A stretch of 64,000 nt of DNA from Eubacteriales bacterium (GTDB lineage: Bacteria; Bacillota; Clostridia; Acetivibrionales; JANLFN01). The DNA lies in contig JANLFN010000006.1 in the NCBI GenBank assembly GCA_024655885.1, positions 1 through 64,000 on the forward strand. The letters are read 5' to 3'. The position numbers were made by a program, and so were the translations under genes. The notes beneath the pieces were generated by a model. That model searched no databases and was not told the origin of the DNA. It was given only the letters and a program-made list of their open reading frames with translations. This document shows, piece after piece, positions 17,205-25,547 of the stretch. Position 1 is the first letter of the stretch. Each line of letters opens with the position of its first letter.

Positions 17205-17276
17205 GATGGAGAGGAATCTCTTCAAGAAGCACCTGCCGAAATAGCAGCAACTGAAGAAGATGACCTACCTTTTTAA
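17205..17276 (+). pseudogene. Relic of an SSB C-terminal tail
   Basis: Between the protease and the YjbR gene, one frame reads a short open stretch ending EIAATEEDDLPF and a stop, directly followed by the GGAGG of the next gene. The EDDLPF terminus is the classic acidic tip of bacterial single-strand DNA-binding proteins. Only about 23 codons remain after an upstream stop, and no OB fold is seen. I read it as the tail of a deleted ssb gene. Confidence 0.45.
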
Positions 17277-17287
17277 GGAGGATATGT

Positions 17288-17647
17288 ATGGACATAGAAA
17301 AACTTACGGCATACTGTTTGTCAAAACCTTGCGCTTTTATTGTTTATCCTTTCGGTCCGGAGCCCGCTGTTATAAAGGTGGGCTCCAAGATGTTTGCATT
17401 AATCTCTATGAAGAATGGAAAAGCATGTATATCATTAAAATGTGACCCCTTCATAGCACAATCGCTGCGTCAGCAGTACCAGGCAATTACCCCGGGGTAT
17501 CATCTTAATAAAGAGCATTGGAATACAGTTATCGTTGACGGTTCAGTTCCCAATGATGAGCTTATTTGGATGATAGACCATTCATATGAACTGGTTTATA
17601 AATCTCTTTCAAAAGCCGAGAGGAAAGGGTTGTATAATGCTGAATAA
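17288..17647 (+). CDS. MmcQ/YjbR family protein
   Basis: 119 residues: a full-length MmcQ/YjbR domain (DUF419). Diagnostic parts are YPFGPEPAVIKVGSKMFALI, ISLKCDP, LRQQYQAITPGYHLNKEHW and MIDHSYELVYKSL. The fold resembles a DNA-binding CyaY-like fold, but the cellular role is unproven. The ATG at 17288 has an ideal AAGGAGG, which directly follows the SSB-tail relic, so it was probably once the gene downstream of ssb. It ends before a bidirectional terminator. Confidence 0.9.
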   Translation: MDIEKLTAYCLSKPCAFIVYPFGPEPAVIKVGSKMFALISMKNGKACISLKCDPFIAQSLRQQYQAITPGYHLNKEHWNTVIVDGSVPNDELIWMIDHSYELVYKSLSKAERKGLYNAE

Positions 17648-17688
17648 AAATGGAACACCCGACTTTATCAGTAAGGTGCTCCATTTTT
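17646..17688. terminator. Bidirectional terminator
   Basis: AAAAATGGAACACC (17646-17659) pairs with GGTGCTCCATTTTT (17675-17688). Flanking A and T runs allow it to end the YjbR gene on plus and the convergent unknown gene on minus. Confidence 0.85.
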
Positions 17689-17705
17689 AATGTCCACGAT
17701 AGCCT

Positions 17706-18056
17706 CTATTTCACACGTTTAATCTTAAGCCGCCTTCTTTTATGTTCGAGCATTTCAATATTCATATCAAGAAGAGGATTTATAAATTTCCTGTTTCTCT
17801 CCTCAAGGAATCTTTCCCGCTGCTCGGGTGTCATATCCTTTATGGCTTCCTTAAATAATACCGCCTTTATGCCCTGTTTTCGAAGTTCTTCAATTTCCCT
17901 CTTCATTATTACATCGGTTTCTTTGTCCATTGCTTCAAGCATCGCGCCAATAGCATCATCGAAGTTATCATGTTCTGAAAGGATCATAACCGCCCGGTAT
18001 CTTCCATTATCCAGCGGAACGATTGTATATCTGTGTCCTATAGGTTTAATTTCCAC
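17706..18056 (-). CDS. Unknown 116-residue protein controlled by a SAM riboswitch
   Basis: Not recognised. The GTG start at 18056 follows GGAGG by 8 nt. The first 35 residues (IKPIGHRYTIVPLDNGRYRA) look like a small beta domain; the rest is charged and helical (EMDKETD-like acidic stretch, then EEIEELRKQG and MTPEQRERFLEERNRKF) and ends very basic (HKRRRLKIKRVK). No signal peptide or membrane segment. Its 5' leader is an S-box aptamer with terminator, so it should be made when S-adenosylmethionine is low, yet it does not resemble any methionine biosynthesis or transport protein. Confidence 0.7.
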   Translation of the reverse strand: MEIKPIGHRYTIVPLDNGRYRAVMILSEHDNFDDAIGAMLEAMDKETDVIMKREIEELRKQGIKAVLFKEAIKDMTPEQRERFLEERNRKFINPLLDMNIEMLEHKRRRLKIKRVK

Positions 18057-18098
18057 GCAATCTACCTCCAATCATTCAGTTTTTGATATAAAACCATC

Positions 18099-18134
18099 AA
18101 AAAAGCCTTCCTGCCGTAATCTGACAAGAAGGCT
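18099..18134 (-). terminator. Riboswitch terminator
   Basis: On the minus strand AGCCTTCTTG pairs with CAGGAAGGCT and is followed by TTTTTT. It is the expression platform of the S-box leader, about 45 nt before the start codon. Confidence 0.85.
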
Positions 18135-18142
18135 ATAATTCA

Positions 18143-18252
18143 ACCATTATGACCACCTCCTCATCGGTGCTGGCTTTACCACCTTGCAGTTTCACCACAG
18201 GTTGGTGTAGGGTCATCGAGCCAACTCTCTACCCTGACTCTTGATAAGTCGG
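18143..18252 (-). ncRNA. SAM-I (S-box) riboswitch aptamer
   Basis: Reading the minus strand, the conserved S-box blocks occur in order: CTTATCAAGAG (P1/J1-2), AGGGT...GAGTTGGCTC...GATGACCCT (P2 with its loop), CACCAACC, a short P3 (TGTGG with CTGCA), AAGGTGGTAAAGCCAGC (J3/4) and a P4 hairpin CCAGCACC...GGTGG. The match to the known B. subtilis S-box pattern is close throughout; P1 is weaker, with bulges. A terminator follows immediately. SAM binding would favour termination. Confidence 0.8.
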
Positions 18253-18361
18253 TTAAATTTGCAAACTAATTTTACAATATTTTAACATTTTATGCAATTA
18301 AAATTTAATGTCCGTATATTGAATTGATAACATAAATTAGAGTTTTATTCTAACTAAAAGC

Positions 18362-18574
18362 TCACTCCCACAATGAGTCCATCATTTTTTTTATTCTGTC
18401 TTTTCGCTTCTCTGTTTCATTATGGTCTATTTCAATTTTATCACCCTGAATTATTAGTACAGATCCCTCTTTGGTTTGCTTTGGCAGCTTTGCCTTTTCA
18501 ATGTTAATCATTTTTCTGTTTTCATCTTCACAAACCGCAAAAGCCCCTTCAAATCTATCAATTATTACCCGCAT
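18362..18574 (-). CDS. DUF3006 protein
   Basis: 70 residues: MRVIIDRFEGAFAVCEDEN, then INIEKAKLP and GSVLIIQGDKIEID. This matches DUF3006, a small beta-rich family almost always encoded beside secreted ComEC-like metallo-beta-lactamase proteins, as here. Its ATG at 18574 follows GGAGGG and overlaps the end of the upstream gene by 13 nt or less, so the two are coupled. The role is not known; it may be a partner or immunity-like protein of the hydrolase. Confidence 0.85.
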   Translation of the reverse strand: MRVIIDRFEGAFAVCEDENRKMINIEKAKLPKQTKEGSVLIIQGDKIEIDHNETEKRKDRIKKMMDSLWE

Positions 18575-18585
18575 TCCGAACCCTC

Positions 18586-20022
18586 CTATGGCTTGCATAT
18601 TTTACAAGTTACATAACCTCCACTAACAGCCTCTTCTCTCGTTTTAAAATATACCCTGTTTTGTTCTGCCGGCAATGAACCGCAAGTAGGCAAATGAAAC
18701 TTCTTCGAGTTCTTGTTTCCAATATAACTATACTCAGGTGATTTCGCTTCCTGCTTTGATTCTCCTTTATCCACCGTTACTGTTTGCGGCGGTGCTTGCG
18801 CTTTAACCGGAGAGGCTTTTTTATCTATTTTTATCGTATCTCCATCACTTGTGGCAATGATGGTTCCTGGCTCATCCGTCCTGTAAAGTCGAATTCCTGC
18901 GTCTAATATCTTCTTTATTGTTTCCTCGGCCGGATGTCCATAAGAGTTATCCTTTCCAACTGATATTACAGCAAATTGGGGGCTGACAGCTTTCAAAAAA
19001 TCTGTTGAGGTTGAATAACGGCTGCCATGGTGACCAACTTTTAATAGGTCTGCTTTCAAATCAAAACCCTTTGATATCATTTCTCCTTCAGATTGAACAC
19101 CGGCATCTCCCGTCAACAAAAATGAGGTATTCTCAAATTGTAGTTTGACAACTACAGAATAATCATTGACATCCTCATAGCCGGAACCATTAGGGGCAAG
19201 TATTGTAAACTCAGCTTCTCCGAGTGAATACTTCGTTCCCGGTACTGGTGAAGTTATCTTCAGCCCTTTGTTCGAAATAGCCTTAAGCAAGTCTTCAAAG
19301 GTTTTTGTATTGCTTTGTACTTTTGGTAAAATAACCTTTCCTATACCAAAGGAATTAACTACTACGTCCATGCCTCCTATGTGGTCTTCATGGGGATGGG
19401 TACCGATAATATAATCAAGCGTTTTTATTCCCTGCTCCTTTATGTAATTGACAACGCTGCCTGCGTCTGCATTATTCCCGGCGTCAATTAACATTGCAAC
19501 TGAACCGGTATTGATTAAAATACTGTCGGCCTGCCCAACATCAATAAAATGAACTGTTAATAAACCTGAAACATCCTTTGTTTCTGTTGGCTGCTCTTGA
19601 TTTTGCTGATCTGAAATCTCTTCTATTTTATTTCCAGCTTTAAATTCTACGCTTGTTTCCTTGTTATTTAATTGGCTATCAGAATTTTTATTAGTTACTT
19701 TATTAGCAATATTTGTCGGTACAGTAGTTGCTTGAGTATGCTTTGTTTGAGCTATTGTATTACTTTTTTCAGCAGGCTTCTCCACAGGTTTTGCAACCAT
19801 ACCAAAAACAATAAACAAGGCAAGCATTACAAGTCCTTTCATCCACCACTTCGGATTAAAACCAAAGCGCTGGCCGACAACTCCCGTAAGTGGAGGTAAT
19901 AAAACTACGCCCATTAATATTATAACTAGTCCCGCTGCTGGATCATTGAATAGCCCAATAAAGCCGGTTAATAGAAATAAAACTGAAAAAATCCATGCTG
20001 CAATTTGGGTTCCCTTTTTCAA
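18586..20022 (-). CDS. ComEC-like metallo-beta-lactamase-fold hydrolase, membrane-anchored
   Basis: 478 residues. Two N-terminal hydrophobic segments (about 8-27 and 32-48) and a third (62-76) precede a Ser/Thr/Gln-rich linker. The catalytic domain (about 150-395) starts LTVHFIDVGQADSILI and has the zinc motif IGTHPHEDHIGG, then FLLTGDAG and LKVGHHGSRYST, as in the nuclease-like domain of ComEC/Rec2. The C-terminus (YSYIGNKNSKKFHLPTC ... VTCKICKP) is an Ada-type Cys motif seen in secreted nucleases. An extracellular nuclease or phosphodiesterase is the likely role. The ATG at 20022 has a GGAGG-like site (GAAGGAGGGATTCCGC). Confidence 0.88.
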   Translation of the reverse strand: MKKGTQIAAWIFSVLFLLTGFIGLFNDPAAGLVIILMGVVLLPPLTGVVGQRFGFNPKWWMKGLVMLALFIVFGMVAKPVEKPAEKSNTIAQTKHTQATTVPTNIANKVTNKNSDSQLNNKETSVEFKAGNKIEEISDQQNQEQPTETKDVSGLLTVHFIDVGQADSILINTGSVAMLIDAGNNADAGSVVNYIKEQGIKTLDYIIGTHPHEDHIGGMDVVVNSFGIGKVILPKVQSNTKTFEDLLKAISNKGLKITSPVPGTKYSLGEAEFTILAPNGSGYEDVNDYSVVVKLQFENTSFLLTGDAGVQSEGEMISKGFDLKADLLKVGHHGSRYSTSTDFLKAVSPQFAVISVGKDNSYGHPAEETIKKILDAGIRLYRTDEPGTIIATSDGDTIKIDKKASPVKAQAPPQTVTVDKGESKQEAKSPEYSYIGNKNSKKFHLPTCGSLPAEQNRVYFKTREEAVSGGYVTCKICKP

Positions 20023-20192
20023 AGCGGAATCCCTCCTTCTACTTAACTAGTTATTTCGGAAACTCAAAACCCTATTAAATCAATACATTCCCGAGAGAAC
20101 ACTTTTTCTTTCACCCCCGGAATTGTAAGATTCATAACAAATATTTTTTCCAGCAGTTTTCCACATGGTACCATATATGGAACGCATCTGCC

Positions 20193-21769
20193 TTGACTTT
20201 TCCACAACACCCCCAAAATCGAAGTGGATGGTATTTTTTTGCCATACTACTTGTTTGCGAGGTGTTGCAAATGCTTGGTTATTGGCGTCCACATATTGAT
20301 TATCAATCTTTTCTGGTCGAAAAACTCACTCCCATCTTTTTATCCGACAGACCTTTTGTTGAACAATACGAAAAAGCTCTATCAAAACTCTATTCTCTTG
20401 ACCTGGATCCCCTAAAACCTATCATTGCAGGGCGCTACTCCCATACCGGTGCCCCTGCTATCAATCAGCCCGAGCTCTTCCGCTCCTTTATCCTTATGTC
20501 AGAACTCAAAATTCATAGCATCCCCAAGTGGGTTCAGATGCTAAGAAATAATCGTATCCTCTCTTACATGATCGGCCTTGAACCTTCACAAGTACCCGGC
20601 GTTGGATCTCATTATGACCTGGTGAACCGGTTATGGCTTGAAAATCCGGATGTGGAATATGAATCACTACATTCACTCCACAGTTTTTCTCGCAAGCCCC
20701 ACAAAAAGCTAAAGAAAAACCAGAAACAGCCTCCCCAGCACCCAGGTATCATACAAAAACTTGTTGACCTGGCTCTTCAAGGCGCAAGCTTCGACTCCAG
20801 ACCTGAATTGCTCATGCAACAAATTTTTGCCAAGATTGGTGTTGAACCTTCTGCAAAAGCCGGCATATTGGGTAATGTAAAAAAACTATCCATTTCAGGA
20901 GATGGTACCTGCATCAATTCCGGTGGCTCCAGTTACGGTATAAAAGTCTGCAATTGCAACCAAAAAGGCATTTACAATTGTGACTGCAAGCGCAGGTTCT
21001 CCGACCCCGGCGCCCGCTGGGGTTGGGACAGCTACCATGAATGCTGGTTCTATGGCTATACAGAGTATATTCTCTCTGCCTATAACAAGGACTTGAAGTG
21101 TGAACTCGTCTGGTTCAAGCTCCCCGCTTCGATGGCGTATCTGCTGTTGTAGCACTTACCGAAGCACAGCTGCTTTACGATGAATATCTCTTTGACAGCT
21201 TTCACGGTGATGGTGCCCATGACAATTATGCCATGTACCAATTTCTTGACGAGTGCAGCATCAAAGTGTTTATCCCATTAAACCAAACCAACAAAGGCAA
21301 CTTCAAGCACCCTCCACACATCCGGGTTGATGAAAACGGAGTGCCTATCTGCATGGCCGGACATAAGGCTGTATTCTGGGGCTTTAACAAGGACCGCTGC
21401 AGACTCAAATACCGTTGTCCCCTTGCTACTGGGAAAATTTCTTCTTGTCCCATGAAGGAACGGTGTTCCAACTCCAAATATGGCAGATGCTTTTACGTCA
21501 AGCCATCCTGGGATCTGCGTCTATTTACCAAAGTCCCTCGTGGTTCCGATGAATGGAATCAGGAGATGAACTCCAGGACATCCTCTGAACGTGTCAACAA
21601 GCGTCTCTTGAATGATTATGGGCTTGAATCGTCCAGAACCAGGGGAAAGAAGCGCATTTTCTGGTGGAGCATTGCTCATTCATTGAACATACACCTTGAT
21701 GCAAGGCTTAAAGCATCCGGTTTCAGCTTCATCAAATTTCTTGAAGGCTTGTTGGCAACTGCAGCGTAA
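20193..21769 (+). pseudogene. Frameshifted DDE-type transposase
   Basis: Two frames encode one transposase. The first (to 21152) reads SLDLDPLKPIIAGRYSHTG and LSISGDGTCINSGGSSYG, with CNCNQKGIYNCDCKRRFSDP and WGWDSYHECWFYGYTEYIL; the second continues LTEAQLLYDEYLFDSFHGDG (second acidic region) to SERVNKRLLNDYGLES and FWWSIAHSLNIHLDARL near the end. They join by a -1 shift in the CCCC run near 21123. It is probably inactivated by a one-base deletion; a programmed frameshift is less likely because the site is a simple C run. No terminal inverted repeats could be fixed, so element ends are unknown. I place it near IS1182-like elements only tentatively. Confidence 0.75.
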
Positions 21770-21910
21770 TCTATTTTTCTGTAGCCTCTGGTAGCTAACA
21801 ATTCATCTGCTTTTAGACCTTACCCACATAAGGCCAGCTTTGCTATTCACTTTTCTAGGTTCAGTACTGCTCATCTATCTGCATCAATGCGCTTAATGAC
21901 ATGTTTCGTG

Positions 21911-22171
21911 TTACTTGCAAACAATATATTCCAGAATCTCATTTACTCTAGCTGCTGAAAACCAGTTTCCGAATTCACTCTTAACTACTTTTAATACCTC
22001 TAAAGCCATAATTCTTATATGCTCCTTAATATCAGGATTTGTTTTTATTTCCTCTTCTGAAAACCAGTGAAGTGGTAATTCGCCCGGAAGCATATACCTA
22101 CCTATTGGAAATAGCGATTTATAATTTTTATGCATATGTAATAATACTTTGTGATTGCAAACAACATACAC
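21911..22171 (-). pseudogene. Nudix hydrolase remnant lacking the Nudix box
   Basis: An 86-residue frame reads VVCNHKVLLHMHKNYKSLF, then PIGRYMLPGELP, which is the stretch leading into a Nudix box, but it jumps straight to LHWFSEEEIKTNPDIKEHIR, which is typical of the C-terminal part of the same family. The catalytic GX5EX7REUXEEXGU segment is missing. I infer an internal in-frame deletion of about 60 codons. The protein, if made, cannot be an active Nudix enzyme. Confidence 0.6.
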
Positions 22172-22242
22172 GGTTCATGTTAAGTTTCTCACCAATTCCA
22201 TTTATTTCTAGTCCCCCATTCTAAAAGATACAGGTGATTAAT

Positions 22243-22569
22243 CTACTTTACCGGAAACCTTTTTTCATTCTTTTGCATTTTATCCTCAATGGCCTCCGAA
22301 ATATCAATACCGAGTTGGTTAGCAAGGGAAAAGCAATATATTAATACATCAGCCAATTCTTCTTTCAAGTGTGTAAATTCTTCTATTTTATTAACATTCC
22401 ATGCTTCTTCCATTGAAACCCACTGAAATATTTCCATAAGTTCAGCAGCTTCAATTGATATACACATAGAAAGATTTTTCGGGTTATGATCTTTCGTCCA
22501 TTTACGAACATCAACAAACTCCTTTACTTTTTTCTTTATGTGAGCTATAGTGGTTAAATTATCGTTCAT
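22243..22569 (-). CDS. MazG-like nucleotide pyrophosphohydrolase
   Basis: 108 residues with the MazG/RS21-C6 signature: SIEAAELMEIFQW and LKEELADVLIYCFSLANQL, supplying the EExxE and ExxD metal-binding residues. Such enzymes hydrolyse (d)NTPs, often damaged ones. I prefer the ATG at 22569 (AGGCGATTAAAA in front) over one 20 codons upstream. It sits beside a broken Nudix gene and the restriction cassette; MazG homologues are common in mobile and defence islands, but a housekeeping role is equally possible. Confidence 0.88.
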   Translation of the reverse strand: MNDNLTTIAHIKKKVKEFVDVRKWTKDHNPKNLSMCISIEAAELMEIFQWVSMEEAWNVNKIEEFTHLKEELADVLIYCFSLANQLGIDISEAIEDKMQKNEKRFPVK

Positions 22570-22701
22570 TTTTAATCGCCTCACAACATTTAATTGATGA
22601 ATTCCTATATTCCGTAAAAACACATTCAATGGTATAATAAAAACACAGCTTTTTCAATACTGTGTTTTTATCTTTTATCTTTTATTAGTAAAGGTGGTAT
22701 T

Positions 22702-23820
22702 ATGGCAGATATAAAAACACATTTGAGAGAATTAAGTGTTGCGGTAGGCATCGGCATTAAAAAAAATCGAGATCTTCCGAATAACTTGGCCTTAACAAAA
22801 CCTAAAGATTTTTTTAATTTAGCTTATCTTATTGTAAATAATGATATTTCATCTGCACGCAATATATTAGAAATTCCAGTTTTTACCCCAGAACACCATC
22901 AGATAATTAAGAACGGTTTAAAACTAGCTGATATAATTGTAAAAATTTTTAATGTAGGCCCATCAGACAGAATTATTTGGCTAGGCTCAGATACACAAAA
23001 AAATGATCCTATTGACCTTATTGTAGGCAATATAGGTTTTTCCCTTAAAGAAGAGAGTTACATATTGGAAAATATGGGCCTTTATAAATATCTTAACTTA
23101 ATGACTGGCAGTTCTTTTTCAAGGGGGCTTCATGTTTTTGAGTATTTTTCACCTCAAGAATATAATAATTGGTTTCAATATACCTGGAACCGATTATTGA
23201 ATATTCCAGGTGGCTATTGGGAGACAAATAATGGCAGATATCATTCATCTATTCATGTCACTGACAATAAAGTAACACTCAATTATAATAACACCGATAT
23301 TAAGATTTTACCCACAAGCCCTATAACTATCGCCGACTTTCAGCAGAGTACTAATTCTGTTGTGAGAGAAAAAGTGTTCTCAAAATGGATTAATGAAACA
23401 TTAAGAACTGACACCGCTTATCTGAGTGTGAAAAATCAGTGTTCGATCGTTGCTGGAGAGAATCTTTGCAGATATGTTATTGATAATCTTAACCCTATGA
23501 ATCTGGCAAGATTGCTTCAAATTTATGAAATAGAGTATTACTATGCAAAATCGACATCAAATGAACTTAAAATACTTAAAGTACCCCGCAGGGATGATTT
23601 CTCAAATGAAATTGAGGTAGCGAATGTTGAGTATAGTGTTCCTTCGTCACAGTTAAATATCTTAACAACAATAAGGAATAAGCAGACAGGACGTTACTTA
23701 ACTATTAGGAATGAGTGTAGATTTAGCCACGGACAATTTAACGGAACTCCTGAAGCAAAAATGTACTATGAACATGGGAATGACTTATCTGTTATATATA
23801 CCCCGATATACGAAAAATGA
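22702..23820 (+). CDS. Type II restriction endonuclease (candidate)
   Basis: 372 residues, AT-rich gene. It lies tail-to-tail with a C5 cytosine methyltransferase, the usual R-M layout. D105 in DPIDLIVGN and K116 in GFSLKEESY form a PD-(D/E)xK-like pair (D-x10-SLK). The C-terminal RNECRFSHGQFNGTPEAKMY is a conserved-looking motif I associate with HaeIII-like (GGCC-cutting) enzymes, though I cannot confirm family or specificity. The ATG at 22702 follows AAAGGTGG. Cutting unmodified foreign DNA would be its role. Confidence 0.72.
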   Translation: MADIKTHLRELSVAVGIGIKKNRDLPNNLALTKPKDFFNLAYLIVNNDISSARNILEIPVFTPEHHQIIKNGLKLADIIVKIFNVGPSDRIIWLGSDTQKNDPIDLIVGNIGFSLKEESYILENMGLYKYLNLMTGSSFSRGLHVFEYFSPQEYNNWFQYTWNRLLNIPGGYWETNNGRYHSSIHVTDNKVTLNYNNTDIKILPTSPITIADFQQSTNSVVREKVFSKWINETLRTDTAYLSVKNQCSIVAGENLCRYVIDNLNPMNLARLLQIYEIEYYYAKSTSNELKILKVPRRDDFSNEIEVANVEYSVPSSQLNILTTIRNKQTGRYLTIRNECRFSHGQFNGTPEAKMYYEHGNDLSVIYTPIYEK

Positions 23821-23838
23821 GATAAAACACTTAACCAA

Positions 23839-24978
23839 TTACTCGGCTATCGTGTTTTCACTTTCAATAAGCGCTATGTAAACAGCTCTCGCAATATACC
23901 ACGCCAACACTGGCGGTACTGCATTCCCAACTTGCTTATAAGCATAAGTAGCAGCTCCCTTGAAAACAAAATCATCTGGGAATGTTTGAAGTCTTGCGCA
24001 CTCCCTAACGGATAGCCTTCTCCATCCACTGACATCGTTCGGATTATCGGGGTTGGCTGTCCTGTAATGTCCCTCTATATTGCCATGGTGTTCAGCTCTT
24101 ATAGTAACAGAAGGCTTATCACCAGCAATCAGGCAATTTCCCTGTAGCCGTTTACCCTTATAGAATTTCGCCTTAGAGATATCTTTATTTGTATGGTTAT
24201 ATATACCAGGTTCATCAACCTTATCCCATAAATCATCTATTGCATCTTTTGCAGTCATCCACGGATTTGTTTGGGAAAATTGGTCTCTAACAGGCTTTGG
24301 AAAATAAATATTCGCCTTAATGTCTTTTCGTATACCCACAATAAAAACCCTTTTTCTAATCTGCGGAACTCCGTAATCGGCAGCGTTGAACAAATGATAA
24401 GTAACGTTATAACCACAACTTTTAAAATCTTCTTTTATTTTCTCAACGGTTTTATTGCCCTCTAAATTAGTTAAACCTTCGACATTTTCAGCAATGAAAG
24501 CTAAAGGTTCGCAATGCTCTATTACTAGCTTCATCTGTAAATATAGTTGCCCTCTCTCAGAACTTAAGCCCCTTCGTTTACCAGCAACACTAAAATCTTG
24601 ACATGGAAATCCACCTATGACTATGTCTGCTTTGGGTATAGAATTTAAATCAACGTTTTTTATATCGTCACATACTATATCATGTTTGAAATAACTCCTA
24701 TATGTTTCACAGGCGTACTTATCGATATCGTTGGCCCAAACAATTTCAAAATTGTTCTTCTCATAATATCTATCTTTAAATTTAAAGCCGCCAATTACAC
24801 CAAGATCTTTTCCACCACACCCACTAAAAAGCGAAACAACTGTAAATTTTTTCTTTGAGGTAATCGGTTTTTCGACATCTATAAATTTAACAACCAGCTC
24901 ATGTTGAACATAAGCTTTATAATCACCACTAATAAACTCATCCAATGAAACTTGTTTTTCTACCTCACATAAGCGCAC
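23839..24978 (-). CDS. C5 cytosine-specific DNA methyltransferase
   Basis: 379 residues with every main motif: I, VVSLFSGCGGKDLG; IV, IGGFPCQDFSVAGKRRG with catalytic C126; VI, IAENVEGL; VIII, GVPQIRKRVFIVGIR; and IX-X, SVRECARLQTFPDDF and YKQVGNAVPP. The GTG start at 24978 has AGGATGATG upstream. The target-recognition region is about 220-300. It pairs with the convergent endonuclease to form a type II system, and the Vsr gene next door repairs the T:G mismatches produced when 5-methylcytosine deaminates. The locus is AT-rich relative to its surroundings. Confidence 0.93.
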   Translation of the reverse strand: MRLCEVEKQVSLDEFISGDYKAYVQHELVVKFIDVEKPITSKKKFTVVSLFSGCGGKDLGVIGGFKFKDRYYEKNNFEIVWANDIDKYACETYRSYFKHDIVCDDIKNVDLNSIPKADIVIGGFPCQDFSVAGKRRGLSSERGQLYLQMKLVIEHCEPLAFIAENVEGLTNLEGNKTVEKIKEDFKSCGYNVTYHLFNAADYGVPQIRKRVFIVGIRKDIKANIYFPKPVRDQFSQTNPWMTAKDAIDDLWDKVDEPGIYNHTNKDISKAKFYKGKRLQGNCLIAGDKPSVTIRAEHHGNIEGHYRTANPDNPNDVSGWRRLSVRECARLQTFPDDFVFKGAATYAYKQVGNAVPPVLAWYIARAVYIALIESENTIAE

Positions 24979-25079
24979 ATTTCATCATCCTTTGCCTTTG
25001 CAATCTGAAACCATTTTAAACTACAAAAGCCTATTTGTAAAGCATTAACCATTATTATAAAAAAGAACTTATGTCCTAC

Positions 25080-25547
25080 TCAGGAGTTTCTACGGATTAT
25101 GCTACTTCTTTTACTCTGTTGTAACTTTTTTTGGTAATAAACACGCTTTATTCTCTCTACACAGTCTTGAAGTGAAGTCTTTAAATCACTTTCCCATATT
25201 CTTATAACTGTCCAGCCCTCATCTTCAAGTATTTTATTTACTTTTTTATCTCTTTGAATATTCTTTAAAATCTTATCTTTCCAAAACATTGAGTATCTTG
25301 ATAATTCTTCTTCCAAGCTACCAAGACCTCTTATCTTCCAATTATTCCCATGCCAAAAATCTCCATCGCAAAAAATGGCTATTTTTAACTTAACAAAAAC
25401 AAAATCAGGCTTACCAAGTATATTATAGTGTTTCCTATACCTCAAACCATTATGCCATAGTTCTTTTCCCAAAAGCCGTTCAGGCGAAGTGTTCTTTGAT
25501 TTTATTGCGGACATGATTTTGTGTGTTATCTTTTTATCTCTTGCCAC
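25080..25547 (-). CDS. vsr: Very short patch repair endonuclease (Vsr)
   Basis: 155 residues matching Vsr/DUF559-like mismatch nucleases: HKIMSAIKSKNTSPERLLG, GLRYRKHYNILGKPDFVF and AIFCDGDFWHGNNW. The D-x-F and FWHG residues form the nuclease site. Vsr nicks 5' of the T in T:G mismatches arising at methylated cytosines. It lies upstream of, and in the same direction as, the C5 methyltransferase, so the two are likely one acquired cassette. The start is a GTG at 25547 with GGGAG about 11 nt upstream. Confidence 0.92.
   Translation of the reverse strand: MARDKKITHKIMSAIKSKNTSPERLLGKELWHNGLRYRKHYNILGKPDFVFVKLKIAIFCDGDFWHGNNWKIRGLGSLEEELSRYSMFWKDKILKNIQRDKKVNKILEDEGWTVIRIWESDLKTSLQDCVERIKRVYYQKKLQQSKRSSIIRRNS

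Noticed and set aside
17260-17445. 61-residue frame ending IKM
   Set aside because: It overlaps the YjbR gene in another frame; that gene has a better ribosome site and family match.
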